This document shows, piece by piece, positions 1-14,242 of a stretch of 64,000 nucleotides of DNA. A program made the position numbers and the translations under genes. Below the pieces are notes generated by a model. It saw only the letters and a program-made list of their open reading frames with translations. It was not told the DNA's origin and made no database searches. How positions within the stretch are numbered: the first letter of the stretch is position 1; each line of letters begins with the position of its first letter. Source of the stretch: Phytoseiulus persimilis (Eukaryota; Arthropoda; Arachnida; Mesostigmata; Phytoseiidae); assembly GCA_037576195.1 (NCBI GenBank), contig CM075101.1, positions 2,170,001 through 2,234,000 of the forward strand. The letters are read 5' to 3'.

Positions 1-2125
1 AGGAAGTGATCATTCAGCTACCAATCAATCAGTTCATCAGTCATATCAGACGGATATTAGTCAGACAAAGCAGGAACGACAACCGTCTGGGAGCGACGGG
101 TGTATAACGATCCTACAGTCGAGTGTTGAATGGTGTTGTCGCGCCTATGAACTCCACAGATTCAAAACGGGCCCAAGATGCTCACTGCGACGTATGCCCG
201 GGAGGGATGTCGGACATGGGAATTATTGTACTTGAAAGAGCCGAGGCGCCAGGCTAGAGCGCGAGCTGGTGACGGTGGAACATAACGCGTGCGCCCTGAA
301 CTCCTGCTCCGTGCAGCGTCAATGGTAACGCAAAGTCGTGACGACCCTGCTGATCAACGGTGCTCCCAATCGATTATCAGAGCAGATCACCAAACAGGCA
401 GACAAGAGATTGAAATTGGAAATTTGAAAATTGAAAATTCTAACATAATAAAAAATCAGTGTCGAGGCTCAGTTTGAAAACGATGATCACGGATTTGTTC
501 CGGAATTCTGATGAAACTTGAGAGTATTGGGGGCCTGTTATCCTCGCGAGCCCGGAAAAAATCACATCATTCTATCTCATCGGAAACGGTTCGATCGGAA
601 AACATCATATTTTGAGCAGTTCACCACGAAACGATGGCGGCGACGCCCTCAATGTAGCCAAGCGCTCCTCGAGCTTCCCCTCTTCGAGCCATACCTCTCG
701 AAATTTATTTATTTCCGGGCTGCCTTTGCTCCGTTTCCAACTCCTGGAGCCGGAGATCAGCGGATCTAACGACTCCAATGCCGCTTCGTGAATACCTCGA
801 GGGAGATGATACATATCCGCTGGTGCGTACCAGTGGAGAAAACCGGGGACATCTAACTTCCGGAAAAGTTGTGTACGAAATCAATCCATCCATTGGGTGT
901 CCGTCCATCCGTTTCAGTCATGGCTCAGCTGGTGCGATTGTACCCAATGAATTCTAAACGTCTCAAATCGCGAAATCGCGTTCGTGAACGATCGATCAAA
1001 TCGGTGAAACTTCTGGCGCCAATGACCACGAACCTCCGCGGACTCTCGTCCTTAGGTGACGTTGCGACGTAACGCACCCCCGCTTGCACCGGTGGAAAGT
1101 GATTGCTTCCATGGAAAAGAGCAGTTTCTAGCGATGGCCATTAATGGCTACCTTCAATATGAAACGTCGAGAAATTCGCCCCGACGCCAGATGACCGCCG
1201 CTCTGACACCAATCTCAGCTCCCCCCCCCCCTAATAGGCCTTATCAGGTGAGACTAGTTGTCTCCCGGGGGAGGAGCGTTGGGTGGATCGAGCAATCTGA
1301 TAACCGAGCCTCCGGCGAATACCGAACGGTCGGTATCCGCACGCCAGTCACCTGTTGCTTCAACGGACTGTAACTTGTTTGCTGTGTCACTCCAGGGAGG
1401 CAACACTACTCGGATAGATCAACTATTCCGTGAAGTTGACTCGGGAGCTCACCCAAATTCGGGCAATGTCAAAGTTTGGTTAGGGTGTGGCTATCTGGTG
1501 ATCGTGTTTCACAACGACGGCAGACATAGATGGACCACTCATCGGGATAGAGATCACGGAACCTCCCGACCAACCAGTCCCTAAAATCCGGGCAGAGGGA
1601 GGTCTTGATGCTTCATACTGCTTTTTCGTGTTTTCCAGGGAGATCGAAGTAATATCTGGTTCCTCGAGCTCGCCGAGTAGTAGTAGCCCGCTTGAGTTGA
1701 TTCGATCTTCATAGCACAGAATAGGCCGACGAAATCCAAAGCCGACATTATTCCAGTAGCCATTGACGAAAATTTCCGAATAAGTTCGACGACTTCCGCC
1801 TTGAATTTAGGAATTGAACGATTTCTGACAGCAAGAAGTGTTTCGAGTTCTCTGACAGCTTCAGCAAGCAGCGCAAGAACCGAGGATTCTTTCATCAGCT
1901 TCCAAGTTGATTTTCCCGGTTGGCAGCGAGATTCCGTTCAATCAAAACGATATCTCGTCAATAACGGTACGTCACAAATTCATGCCCTCGATCTCTACAC
2001 GTGAACCGTCACGAAAACAGTGCAGCAGGTCGGGCAATCCAGTCAGATCGTCTACAGCCAGCCAGTCAGGCAGGGTTCCCCGTTGGCAAAAAACTCACGA
2101 CCGACCCTTCCTCATGCTGTGTGCC

Positions 2126-2157
2126 GGCGCTCACCTACTGTAGTGAGCGTGAGCGCC
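2126..2157. repeat. Perfect 9-bp inverted repeat (hairpin)
   Basis: GGCGCTCAC at 2,126-2,134 is matched exactly by its complement GTGAGCGCC at 2,149-2,157, with a 14-nt spacer. The spacer contains a further GTGAGC copy that could form an alternative stem. The stem is GC-rich. There is no adjacent gene to assign it to. Confidence 0.6.
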
Positions 2158-3840
2158 CTCTGGATTCCGTCGAACGAAGCTGGTCGTGAGCGATACTACA
2201 GCAGAAGTGGCCAGACAAAGATCAGAAGCTTTGCACGGTTCGTGGCCCGTTGCTTTGTTTGTGAGTGGCTAGCAGGTTCCTCGGCTCCTCGTTCGTTGGT
2301 TCATGCGTTCTTCCGATCGGGGGCAATCAGCGTCGTTGCTCGGTACGGTGACCTCACACCGAGAGCGTTCAGCTCATCAAGTTGAGTTGACGTTGTAGGC
2401 GAAGACTGCGCTGCTCGAGCGCCAAACAACTTGGTAAGTTTCGCTTCTCCGACTACGTACAGCAAGTCAACAAATGCCCGTCAGGGTCACTACGGCGGCC
2501 AGCGCCAGCCCGCTAGTCAAGTATTTAGTTGTGGTTAAGCATGATGGCATGTTGTTGCTGCGTGGGGGCTTGAGTTTCTCGATATATGTAGCTTCTTCCC
2601 TGACGTTGGAGAGCATGAACTGGAAGCAGTGCGACCTAGCCGATGTCAGTCAGCTGGCTCGCTCTTGTCGGCTCTGGCATAAATGAGACAACCATGAAGC
2701 CTTATAGAGGGTCCGACGCACTGACGTCGCACAAATGGACCGTTAGACTGACGTCGTTTTCATCTAGAATGACCGTTAGAGTATGCGAACATCAGTGATC
2801 GATTCCAGGAAGGCGAAAGACTTGGAATTGAATTGTTGCTAAACTCGCGCTGTGTTATGATGAGTACCCGATGACGCAAGTCACTGAGCCGCGGGCCAAA
2901 CTATGATTTTCTATTTCTCTTTTCGCTCAACCTTGAGTGGGGACCGGGTTCTGGACTCCGTCACCAAGTCGCAGATTTATGGGGGCAGGAAAAATGGACG
3001 TTCGGTAATCCGTTTCCATGGTCTATGCGCTGTAATCACAACAATTCCGAAGGTTTCAGCCAGGGTGCCGTCGAAGCGTCGGTGCTCAATAGAGGCTGTT
3101 CAGTCGTTGGTAACTCATAGCTCTTGGCCCTTTGTCTACAAACACGAAGATGGCCCGATTGATCCACTAGCGTTTGCGTGGGCCCTGCAACAAACTAACG
3201 CAGACAGACGAGCACACTTACAAACACAACAGGAGGGAACACGAGGAAACGGAGAAGGGCTCCCCACGCATTTTCTGGTCAGCGCATGATGCCAATAATT
3301 ACACCTCTACAAATCATAGATGGGATCCCGTTCGTGGACTCACGGCGATCAAGCCTTATCTACGAATGTGGCGCGTGTTGGGTTTCTTCGGACGCTTCGC
3401 CTGTTGAAAGTCCATTCGATTGGTAGCTCATGGCGACATGCTTCACCACTCACTCTAGCCGTCAAGGACGCACGACAAGTTGCCTAGAGGCATGAGGCCT
3501 GCCAGTCGATCTGCCTCCTGGCGGTCCGAGAGTTGGTGTCTTTGTCTGACACCGGATTGCCACCAGATAGATTTGGGAGATCCGGATCCTGAAAACAATG
3601 GAGTATCCACGAACCACCCCCACGGTTTCTTCCTTCCCAGCTCGTCACTCATATCAATCACTCACTTCTTCGAAGGTGAGAACATATGTAGAATGCCTCG
3701 AACGCGGCGCGAATATTGGACAGCGTGCGTTGTTGTGGAACGGGAGGTTGCGGTTGATGTTGAGGTGAAGGTGAAACTGCTCAACCGTGTGCTCAGCTAA
3801 CATGCAGATTGAATTGTATTGTTTTGGTCCACTGGTAATG

Positions 3841-3916
3841 CCTCCGGACAACAACAATTATAGAAGCGGGAATTCCTCCGGACAACAACAATTATAGAAG
3901 CGGGAATTCCTCCGAA
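3841..3916. repeat. 34-bp direct tandem repeat, about 2.2 copies
   Basis: The unit starting CCTCCGGACAACAACAATTA begins at 3,841 and again at 3,875. A third copy starts at 3,909 but diverges after about eight bases. The two full copies look identical by eye, which suggests a recent duplication. Confidence 0.85.
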
Positions 3917-4723
3917 CTACGATATTCTCTGGATAGAACCGGGGAAAAAAAAACCGTTGAGCAATTGGAGAAACCGGTTCAAATAATAATAGAGTTTGAC
4001 GCAGCTTCATTGAGTTTAGCCACTCAAGAGCTGAAACGGCCAACGCTAATGACGTTGAGATTTTCACACACAACGCACCAACATCCCTCCGACGGGGTTC
4101 AACTCTCACCCCCGAAAAGTTCTGGTGAGTTTTTCGTCGCGGAGACTCACGAGCGCCTCGTATATGGTCAAAGTGAGTTTCGGCTTCACTCTTTACTTTG
4201 CTCATGATACGTCGGAACCCCATATGGCATTTTCCCGTTGGAGTCCCCGCTTGACAGAGTTCACCGGGCGGGATTCAAGTCATCTCGGTGCCCTCATTCA
4301 ACTCCTTCGAAAAAAAAATAGGCCTAAGCCGGAAGCCATGCGACGATTGCTTCCTGAGGAATTCCGTAGAGGAGTGAATATTTGGGGAACTATATAGAGA
4401 GTTTTTGTAGTGTAAAATGTCTGTTCAGACATCAGTGCTCGGCATCCAACCACACGGAGCGGTTGCCCCACGTGAACTCACATTGTCGCAGTAACCGGGC
4501 TTGCCCGGAACCCTGTAGCGGTCAGTTCGTATTTTGCGACACCGCACTGTGCGCGATTCTTTTTCACGGCACCCTCACTCATACGCAGGACAAGCCTAAG
4601 ACGTGATCTCCGATACCAAAGTTACCAAACGGATACAACTCCATCGGAACACATAGGATGCCTTTGCTCTGACTCCGGTGGTCGCAGTAAGCTACTACTG
4701 CGAGTCGAGTCGGTAATGCCCGG

Positions 4724-4790
4724 TGGCGCAACTGGGATAGGCGCTCCGCTTGGCGAACGTCAAGACAACGCCCAGGCGCCCAGCGGACTG
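4724..4790 (+). other. tRNA-like fragment (A-box region only)
   Basis: GGTGGCGCAACTGGGATAGG resembles the D-arm and A-box of a tRNA. No GTTCGA-type B-box or matching acceptor stem follows at the right spacing, so this is not a working tRNA. It is better read as a decayed tRNA or the head of a tRNA-derived short element. Confidence 0.3.
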
Positions 4791-7700
4791 AAAACTACAA
4801 AAAGATGTTGGGAGAAGACCCCCAGCAAAGAGCCGCTCAGCCGCTCACGCCGACTCGCCTCTCCATAGTTTATGAATATAATGAGGTCTGCTTAGCAACT
4901 CAGAGACAGGAGAACCCTTCCTACGCGTACTCGCTACCTCGTGGATGAAATCCATACCCGATCTTTCTATAGCCGTTGATCTGATCCAGGTCCCGTTCAG
5001 AAGTCTGAATTTTATGCGTGATTGCACTGAATTGACTCCACGAAAGTTTTCGACGGAAAAGAGCCCTCGTCAAATGAACTCCTTGAAACTCTCCCGACGG
5101 ATCACAGAATCAAACAACAACGTCAATCCCGATCCAAGAGGACAGATTGAGATGGAAGTAGCGCGAACGGTGCCGATCGAAGAATGGTCGAAAATTTCAA
5201 GCGGTGGGCCGCGCGTCGTAGACGTTTCTCACCAATGGATGTTGCTCTAAATCGTCGACGTGAGATGGGAACGTAGATGGCTCCACTTCTTGATGGGCCT
5301 CCGTCATTTCAAAATTCCCGGACTTATCGGACCCGGAAGATGAGTAATTCACCTCACGACTCTAACCGATTCCAACTCTCCGAAGATTAGGAACTCGAAC
5401 AAGCCGAGAACAATTCATCCTGCATTCCCGAGCGGGGGTATGGAAAGATGGCAGTGGGAAGGAAAGATGACCTGTGACCCCGGGTCGGATGCGCTCCTAG
5501 ACTCCGATGTGAGTCCAGCACGCAAGTTGTATCGATTACTCCTGTGCGTGAGAACTTGTCATGAATGATATCTCCGTACAGGGCGATCACACGGGCACGG
5601 GATCCGCATTTCACCAGCCCGGAATCAATCCCAACGAGCGAGACACATCAAAGAAATGCCTCTCCGCTAGTGCCCTGAACTACCGATCGCTCTTCTCATC
5701 GCTAATGAGCCAACAGAGCTCGGGGCAACTTGAACGATTCTAGCTTGTGTGGCCCCATGTATGGAAACCCGGAACGAAACTTGTGACAAGATTGTCTTTC
5801 TCGGAAATCCGACCTGGATGCGGAAGCTTCAACCCCCTACGAGCCGATCAGCGACCCCGAGGGGAACTTCATCTGCTGGGTAGAATTCCCTCTCTATTCA
5901 CTCCGCTAGAGAGCTTCAAACGAGGGATCGCAGAATGATTATAGTTGCGGTAGTCACTCCTTTTCGACTCGGTGAATGGATGGATGATCTTCAGTGAACG
6001 GGCTTCTGTTTGAAACGGATCCAGGCACCTACTGAGTCCACGGATGATTGTCTGGCCTATGCTTCATAAATAAATACGGGACGACGACAACGACCAGCGG
6101 CCATACCACCAATGGCTGCGATCAACAGTGACTCTGTGTTTGCTTCCATGCACGCTCACGCTCAACGCGACCTGTTTCCATGCTTCATGTGGGACCAAAC
6201 GCATTGGTTGTGTGTGGAAATACAGAGCTCTGGGTTGATCAGAGCCCTGGACGTCGCTGGAGGAACACGAAAACGTTTTCGCTAACTCGATGAGTTTCTG
6301 CGAATTCCGTCCCAGCTCCCTGATTTTGACGCCTCTTCTTGGCATGCTCGAACCCTTCGCGGAGCATGGCGTGGAGGACCATCCGGAAGTCGATCCGATG
6401 AGCTTGGAGCGGGTAAATTCACCACGAATATGGCTCCGGCATACCAAATGGTACTTTCGCGAAAATCTCCGGCGTCAAGCCGATTCTGGGACTGGCCCGA
6501 ATCAACGCAACCCGACCTTGGATTTGGATGAATTTCCACGAAAAATTCGCTTTCTGATGAGCCGTATTCATACCGTGAAAAGATCCATTATCCGTCCTCG
6601 GTGTCTTTCCATGCCAATTACGTCGCAAAGCAGACGCCAGGGCCAAGTAACCCATGACGGAAAGTAGTTTCTGATCCAGCAGCTGCTCGCGGAACCGCGC
6701 CAACCTGCACGTGAACTCTCACGATTCAATCCACGGTCACATAAGCATTGTTTCGTCCTGTACACCTGCCTACGGTCGGGCCGCTAACCGACTGAGTCCC
6801 CTTTGTTCTCTGCTGCACAAAACAAGTTGTCCCCGATCTTGAGTTGCATCGGGTCTAATTCGCCCTCTCTCCTTTTCTAGCACGCCGCTCAGTTCGCAAA
6901 CTTCAAGAATCATCAATCCCCATTTGTCGATCGACTCGAGCGAATGATAACAACAATGCAGCCTAGATTCTAGAACAAACGCCGAATTTCTCCTGTTGTT
7001 TCAGAGCCCCCATGAAGGGCTTTCGCGCTGATGAAACGGAAAAGAAGCGGCGATCCCTCATTCTGTCCCAGTTCGTTGCCGTGACTGCGGTTTCGAACGC
7101 TTTGGCTGAGAAACCTACAGAAAATCCTCGTTGGATAGCTCATTGGAGTGCTGCATTCCTAACTTGAGTTCCCATGCGCGTAGAGGGAACTCCCGTCAAC
7201 CTTTTCTGCGATAGTTATAGAGCTCTGCAAGCGAGATATTGCCCATGAGATTTTCGATCGTGCGAGTGTGGACTATCGATCCCAGAGGGGAACGGTTCGT
7301 GGATACTGACCGCGCACCGTTTAAATAACATCTTTCGGTTCAATGTGATCCAAAGTCGTTTGTTGGGCACCGCTAGAACCAAACTGCATCTATCGTTTTG
7401 TTTGCCTGCTCCAAAACCGGCTACTCTGTCAAGCCACATCGACCTTGCCTTATTTCGAAGCAGTCGGCTGAAAGTTAGCTTCAGTGGTTCAGAGCGTAAA
7501 TCTCTTTGGTGCGTTGGCGGTTATCCGCAACGGCGTGGCGAAAGGATCTCCACGGCTCGCGGAAACAACCAGTGCCCTGCTTTAAAAGCGAAATCACATC
7601 CAGCTGGACAAATCGTCCCTATTTCATCTTCCTCTCCTTCTTCTTCCGTTCATGGAAGCTAATGAGTATCATGGAGAATCAAGGAGCTCTCTATGTGCGA

Positions 7701-10700
7701 AAATTCGATCGTTATCTACTGCTTGTCGTTCGGTGATCTATCGCCATCAGATCCAGAAAGCGTTTGCTCGGTATTTACACGGCTGGCAATCACAACATTA
7801 TCGATTGGTAACAACAGCCGCGTGCACGACAAAAGGGTCACTCTTCCGCATGGGCCACACGTAATCACAGTCGCCGGTTCATGACTAAAATGCCATTTCG
7901 CTTTATGGCGCCGAAAGCTAGGGAATCGGGATGTGGAGGGGGACCACGAGTGCGAAAGTGGGTTTTATCGACATCCCAAAGCCTCTTCCGAATGTATGCA
8001 GTTTATCGATGACGATTGTGAGTTGCGATGCGGGGACGAGGCGCTGATGGTGGTGAGCATTTGGATGGCTCATTTTGACCGCGGTGGGAATCAAGACTCC
8101 CGAAATTGTAGCCGCTAGAAGAATCGTGACAAGGAGCTGATCCCCCAGCGATCCTGAAAAGAACTCTGAATTCAGAAATGTCCTTTGCGCGCCCCGCAAG
8201 TGTGCCGAATCGTCGGAGACTTCATTCCTCCCGAAGACGGACACTCGAAGGTTTTAGAAAACCGCAGCTTGAGCTTGTTCCGGAATGAACTCAACTACAT
8301 CAAAGAGCGGGGCGCGCTGCAGCCATGTCAGCTCACATATCATTGAGCCGGCGATGTCGATTAGAGCATCTCTGTCCCAAAATGGCATCTGAGCCCTTCC
8401 GCGGAGCCTCGTGCTCGCTTCTAGACCGGCCTGCATTCTGTCCTCTCCTTGGTTCTCTTGCTCTCTATCCTTTCCTCTTCTCCTTTCTTTCCCCGACTTT
8501 TCTCTGAGCCGATCCGAGCGATGTGATGTGGCCCCTCTTGTAAGAAGCGGTGCGCTACATGCTCGGCCTTAGCTCTAGTTGCGGTCGTGCCAGCCGCGTG
8601 GGGATCAGCCGTCAGCAGTGTCTCAATCAGCAGTGAATCTTGGTGAAATCGCGACAAGGACTGCACGTACCAAACCTCGGAGTTGGAACCCACGAGGGAA
8701 AAAATGTGGATGTTCTCTTCATCCAGCTCCAAGCACTCCCACTCTCAACATGCACAGGATGGTCTCGGGTGAGCTGGTTGGCTTTCCTTCGTCGTTTCAT
8801 TGCTGGGCCCCGTGCAAAAGCAGCGGGAACCTACAGGAGAGTATGCGACAAGATCGGAAGCTGCTTCTGGCGCGTCGGCGGTTGTGATAATAGGGTTCAC
8901 TCACACTATTTTTCATCTCACGACACACAACGCACCAGAAAATGAGGAGCAACTCATATCTCGAATTTTTGCGTTAGAAACTTCTCACGTTAACGAGAAG
9001 CGCAATCTTTCCAAAGAACTCGCGACGGTCTCTGAGCCAGTTCGAATGCCCAGTGGCGCTTACGTCGGAGTTTGGAGCGGACTTCGATCAAGGGTCTACC
9101 AGCTCGCATGGTTCCGCGCTGAGCTTTGGCCTGAGCGCCCTTTTCAAGCCTGAAATTTCACCCGGCGACTTCGAGGCGACCCGACCGAGAACTCAGAACG
9201 CGCATGTCACATCGATGGGTCCGGTTCGACAAATGGGGCTGTTATCGGAGAGGTTTCTCACGGGTTTCGGAACCATTTTCCCGTCCGGTGACTCAGAAGA
9301 GCATTGGATACGGATGGCGCTCGCAGTGATATAGCCCAGTTGGAGGAGCGAAACACAGGTCCTTCTCTGGAAACGGTCCTGCAACACAATTCGCGCACGT
9401 GGTCGCTATTGTTTGCCCGGTCATCATCACTCCGCCAGCGATTGCGAACGCTCTATCGTGCGGACGGCGATTTCTTCTTTCGCATTTTGCATTCAAAGGT
9501 TCCGTCTTCATTTTCAAATTTTTTTCTCGCTTTCATCTCTTTTTCTGGTCGAACGGCGAATGATTCTTTCTGTTTGCCTAGCGTCGACACAGCTTCAACT
9601 TCATATTCGTTGACTGAGAGCCTCGTGAACGATTGTTGAGGGGATCTCATCACAATGTATTTGTAGTCCATACCCTGATTGTCTTTTTTTAGAGCTTTTG
9701 ACGCCACCGTCTTGCAGCTGCCGCAGCGGCGGAGGTGGCGGCGACTCATGATGATGACGAAGATGAAGCCGCCACCGTAGCCGCTTTCACGATGGTCTAG
9801 CTTGGAACCGACTCACCCGTGACTGTGGCAACAGCTAGTGGGCAAAAAACGTAAAATACGGTCACCGAACGTGGAGGTTAACGAAACTGATAACCAAGTC
9901 GTTAGCCGTGCTTCCATTTTTTCGACCCGAACACGTTCGAAATCTCTGATGTCCCTCTTCACCACAACTGACATGCTTACAGGCCACTCTGTCAGCTGCT
10001 AAACCCAATAATCTATTTGGCTGTAGGAAACTCTGCCGGGTTTCTGTGGAGTCACTTCTGAACCCGAAGAAAACTTGAAGCTGGACTTCCTTCAATTCGA
10101 GAAGTCCCATGGGATCTTGCTAGTTCAAAGTCAGGGGAGCCGATTCGTTCCCCATGAATTTAGATGCGTCTAGATCAGTTGCGTGGAACGGAGAAATCAG
10201 GAGACAACCAGTCAACAGAGAGAGCGACAAGAATGAGAGACCTCGGAATCGATGAATATGTGTTTGTGAGCTGTGGAGGATGGGAGGTGAAGATATTCGA
10301 AAATCCCAGTACTTCGAGCATTCGCTGGAGCTGCAAAATATCGTGTACAGAATCCATTTACGATGGCTGGACGTCCAATAATTCCCCCATGTCACCGATC
10401 GTTCACTCAAATTTACCAGCAATCTCAAGCTTGTGCCTCCTCTGAACAGCGCGAAGGATCATGAAGCCGTGGTGAATCCATTTCTTTACAACCACGTATT
10501 TTCACGCAGGCGGGTCAGCGACTGAAGTTCATTCGTTCGTTTGTCCGTGTTCTCCGGTGGAATTCGGAAAGCCACAGAGAAGAGACGTGCTTTCCCGGTG
10601 CTGGTAGATGGGTCGGTTATTGCTTGTATCCCAGAGACAAAGCCTCTCGAGCGGGGAAGGCGCACTAAAAGAACGTTTCTTCTGCACTTTATAGCGTCGG

Positions 10701-12340
10701 TCAGTCTGGCAGACGTTTCAGGAGGGAGGCCAGACTTTCATGGTCCCTCGAAGAACGAAACGAATACTACATGAATCCAGAAGGTCCATGAGAGAAAGAA
10801 CTAACGACCGAGCTGATCGAAATTGCGCTGATCACGTGATGATGAAACGGGATTGTGTGCCCTCAGAACATCGCCGGAGGACGGGATTCGTGCACTCCTT
10901 TCCTCAACAGGTGCCTCGCCTCATTTCGGAAAGAATTTGGGACGTAACGAAGAAGAACTCTCAACGACGTTGTCGTCTCTTCAACTTAACTTTAATATGA
11001 AACCCCGATTACAAATATTCTGAAATCGGTTCGCAAATTTGTATGATGCCGAATGCAAGTCACGAGCGAAAAGCACGGACTCCGGCTAAGAGTCTGAAGC
11101 ATGCCTCAGCAAAGTCTTTCTCCGAATTCTGTGTCCTTCTCCCGACGGGTTGCGTGGATTGCGGGTGCAATTCAGATGAAGCTCCATGAAAGCCTCTTTG
11201 GGTACTATGAAAAAAGAATTCCGAGCTTGTCGCATTTCCTCCCGAATGGAGCGAAAAATCACCGCGTATGGCGCCGCGTTGCGGTCTGGCTGTGAAACTT
11301 CCTGACCATCTCCCGCTTTCCTCTCTCATTACCCTTCCCCGACCAGCGTCAGAACTCAGAGCTCTTCTTTCGGACACTTCAGCGGAAAGCCTGCGTGAGC
11401 GCCAAGCGTCCACGGGAAGATCGTGGACCCTGTCCTCTCTGGGACACTGTCCTCCGGATTTTCTGGTTTATTGAAATCGGAAGTCAGGTCTCACGAGGAT
11501 CGGCACCGAAAATGACCGTCCTCAAATATCGACCCACAAAATCAGAGCAACGCTCGCTGGGAAGATTCTGATGGGAATTGAGTTCGCCACAGCGGCGTTG
11601 TTCATGCACTGCTCGCGGGTCAGAGAGCTACCCAGGACCCGAGCGGTCGAAGGTAGAGTATTTCGCTCAGTTCAACGTTCTTCCGTTCTCCTCCGCCCAA
11701 CGAGCCTCAGTTACGGGGACTGAGAAGGTCCCGCGATCCTGAGTGATCAGTTGACCGAGATTATAAGTAATGCTCCAGGGGGAGAAAATCCGGTTCTCAG
11801 AAGATCCGCGGAACATGACGGGGTACTGGGACCACCGGCCCCTATATACAGCTCTGAGCACTCTTAGAGTATGAGTATCATCGGTTCTGACAAGTTTGTA
11901 GTCATCACGTCCTAATTCGAACCGAGCGCCCAAATAATAACATCGCAGATCAATCCGACGCATGCTCGCGACTCTCTAGTGATCTATCCGTCGGGAGTGA
12001 ATGAGTTCACAAGGAAACAGAGCGCATACTTGGATGAGATTCCAACCTCGAGTGTGATTAGGTCTCTGGATAATCTTTCACCGCTCCCATCAACAGCAAT
12101 GATGGAACCCAAGAGGCGATGTGCGGGACGGAATCGAACTCGTCGTACTCACCGAAATGTAGCAAATCCAAGTAGTCACTTCGGGGCGGTAGTATCGGAC
12201 GCATTCATCAAAGAACACATAATCCCGAGATTACAACAACGAGTGTATCCGTGTATTTTTCACTATGTCAGCTTGGGAAACGAAGCCATACGAGAGTGGG
12301 TCACTGTAATGCATGCGAATCTTTCCTATATCTTCCAAAG

Positions 12341-12466
12341 ATAGATAGATAGACCCGTGGGTCGATTGATGGACAGATGGATGGACGGTCCCTGGATCGA
12401 TAGACCCAGTCGAGCAAGCGGAGACGATGGATCGATTGACTGAGCGGGCGAGCAAGCGATCGATGA
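12341..12466. repeat. Degenerate GATN-type tetranucleotide repeat
   Basis: The stretch opens with several GATA units and continues with GATTGATG, GATGGATG, GATCGATG and related period-4 words, interrupted by unrelated bases. It is a decayed microsatellite. Reading frames across it (for example the serine-rich minus-strand ones) are artefacts of the repeat. Confidence 0.7.
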
Positions 12467-14242
12467 AACCGATGCTTGAATCAGACAACGAAGTTGCAAC
12501 AGCACCACAAACACAAAACGAACACGAGCCTGAACGGAAGCGTTCTTTTCACTCGTCGACTACGTTGAGTCGAGATGCTTCGCCATCGCTCAAGTCGTGA
12601 CGGACGAGTGAGGCGCACTTGTTGCCGAACGGCTCATGAGCAGCGTACTCATAAGGTAAATAACACCACTTTGTACTTTGGGGTGACGGCTGGACGCATC
12701 CGCAAATAGCTTTGGTGCGATGGGAAGGAAAGCGTGTTCCAGTGCGAGGGAAGATCGTCCTTTCCCATCTAGTGGGCTCTCTTGGTCCCTTGCAGATTCC
12801 TTCCACCGACATCATATTATAGTTATGATGATTGTTCGCGATCTCAATTGTTGAAAAAAGGGGCACATCCAGTTTCTGTTGTCACCGCCACCATCGCAGC
12901 GCATAAGAATACTGGTGTGTTCGAACAGCGGTCTTGGCTAGAAACGTCTTTCCATCGAGCTGGCCCTCGAACCCGTTGCCCTCCCCATGGTCTCGTTCTC
13001 GACGAAATCACCGCAGCAGGAACAGTCCTGTCATTGGAGCGGGCGAAGAGAGCGCAGGTCTCGACGAGGACGGCAATCGAGAGAGGGAGGTCGGAGGTGG
13101 TGTTACGCATTTGTTGGCATTTTCAGCGTGCCAATGAAATGAGTTCGGTCGCGTTCATCGTACGGACTGGATTGGAGCGCCGAGCGCTCAAAACTACGGA
13201 GCCACGCTTGAGTGAATCTCCATCACGAAGGCGGTAACCTCCGTTCAAGGTTTGACGGCAACAGTTTCGCGCTTCCACTTTGTCGCCAATCAGAAACCCG
13301 GTTCGTTCCGAGGACGTTACATCCGTTCTTTTGTTTATTCGTTCGTTCGTTGGAATAGAGGCAACCAACCCATGGAGTGGAATTAAACGTCCGTTCGGCG
13401 CTTCCCTCGGGGTCGCATGATGTTAGCCTGGGTGTTTGCGGGACGAGTGGGGCAGAGGCAGCCGTGGTGATGACCATTGCCGACTGCCAAGATAAATGGA
13501 AACACCTTGAGCGATTTAGTTACGATCGTGACGGTAGGTTGTTTGTTTGCTTACGCGTCTGCTTGCTCGCAGTTTGACGGTCTGTCTGGCCCGCTCGCTA
13601 TCTGTGGGAGTCTTCATGCAACTGGGAATCACCACCTAGAAATGTCCGCCGATTGATTTGAGGTTTGTCAAAATGTCGATTCGGAGCCTACGTCCACCCG
13701 TTGAAGCGGCTATCACTGCGTCTATCTCGGTACCTGCATCGATCCAGCGGCTGGCGAGCATGTCTCTTAATTAACAGCATCCACGATAGGGCTTCAGACT
13801 ACCGATGTTAAAATATTGGCGGTAGATTTTCCCTCTTCTTTCCATGTCGAGCTACGGGGCCATGGCCGAGCATTGAGTGCCGTTGGAAGGAGACGGATTT
13901 TCTTCTGAAGAAGAAAGGGCGAATTAGTTTGAGTCTGACTGCATAGCTGGCGTTTGCGGCGGCGGATGTGATCAAACTGACGCCTGCTTCCACGGACAAC
14001 ATTCTGGGACGCGCTACGGATTAACTGCCGACCACATCTCGGCTGCGTCGACCGCTGGACGACAGATGATGACGACGAAGACGACGTTGTCGGGAAAAAG
14101 GGCGTGCTGCCGACAACGGGACCAAGACGTCCGATAACCAACGCCTTCGCTTTCCGATGACCATCATCGAAACCGACAAAATTTTACAAAACCCTTCAAC
14201 CTATCCATATTTACAGCGGTTCACTGCTCTCCGTTATAGTGA

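Noticed and set aside
12119..12150. tRNA-like GAGTTCGATTCC on the minus strand
   Set aside because: The T-arm does not pair beyond the first base pair and no D-arm or acceptor stem lies upstream.
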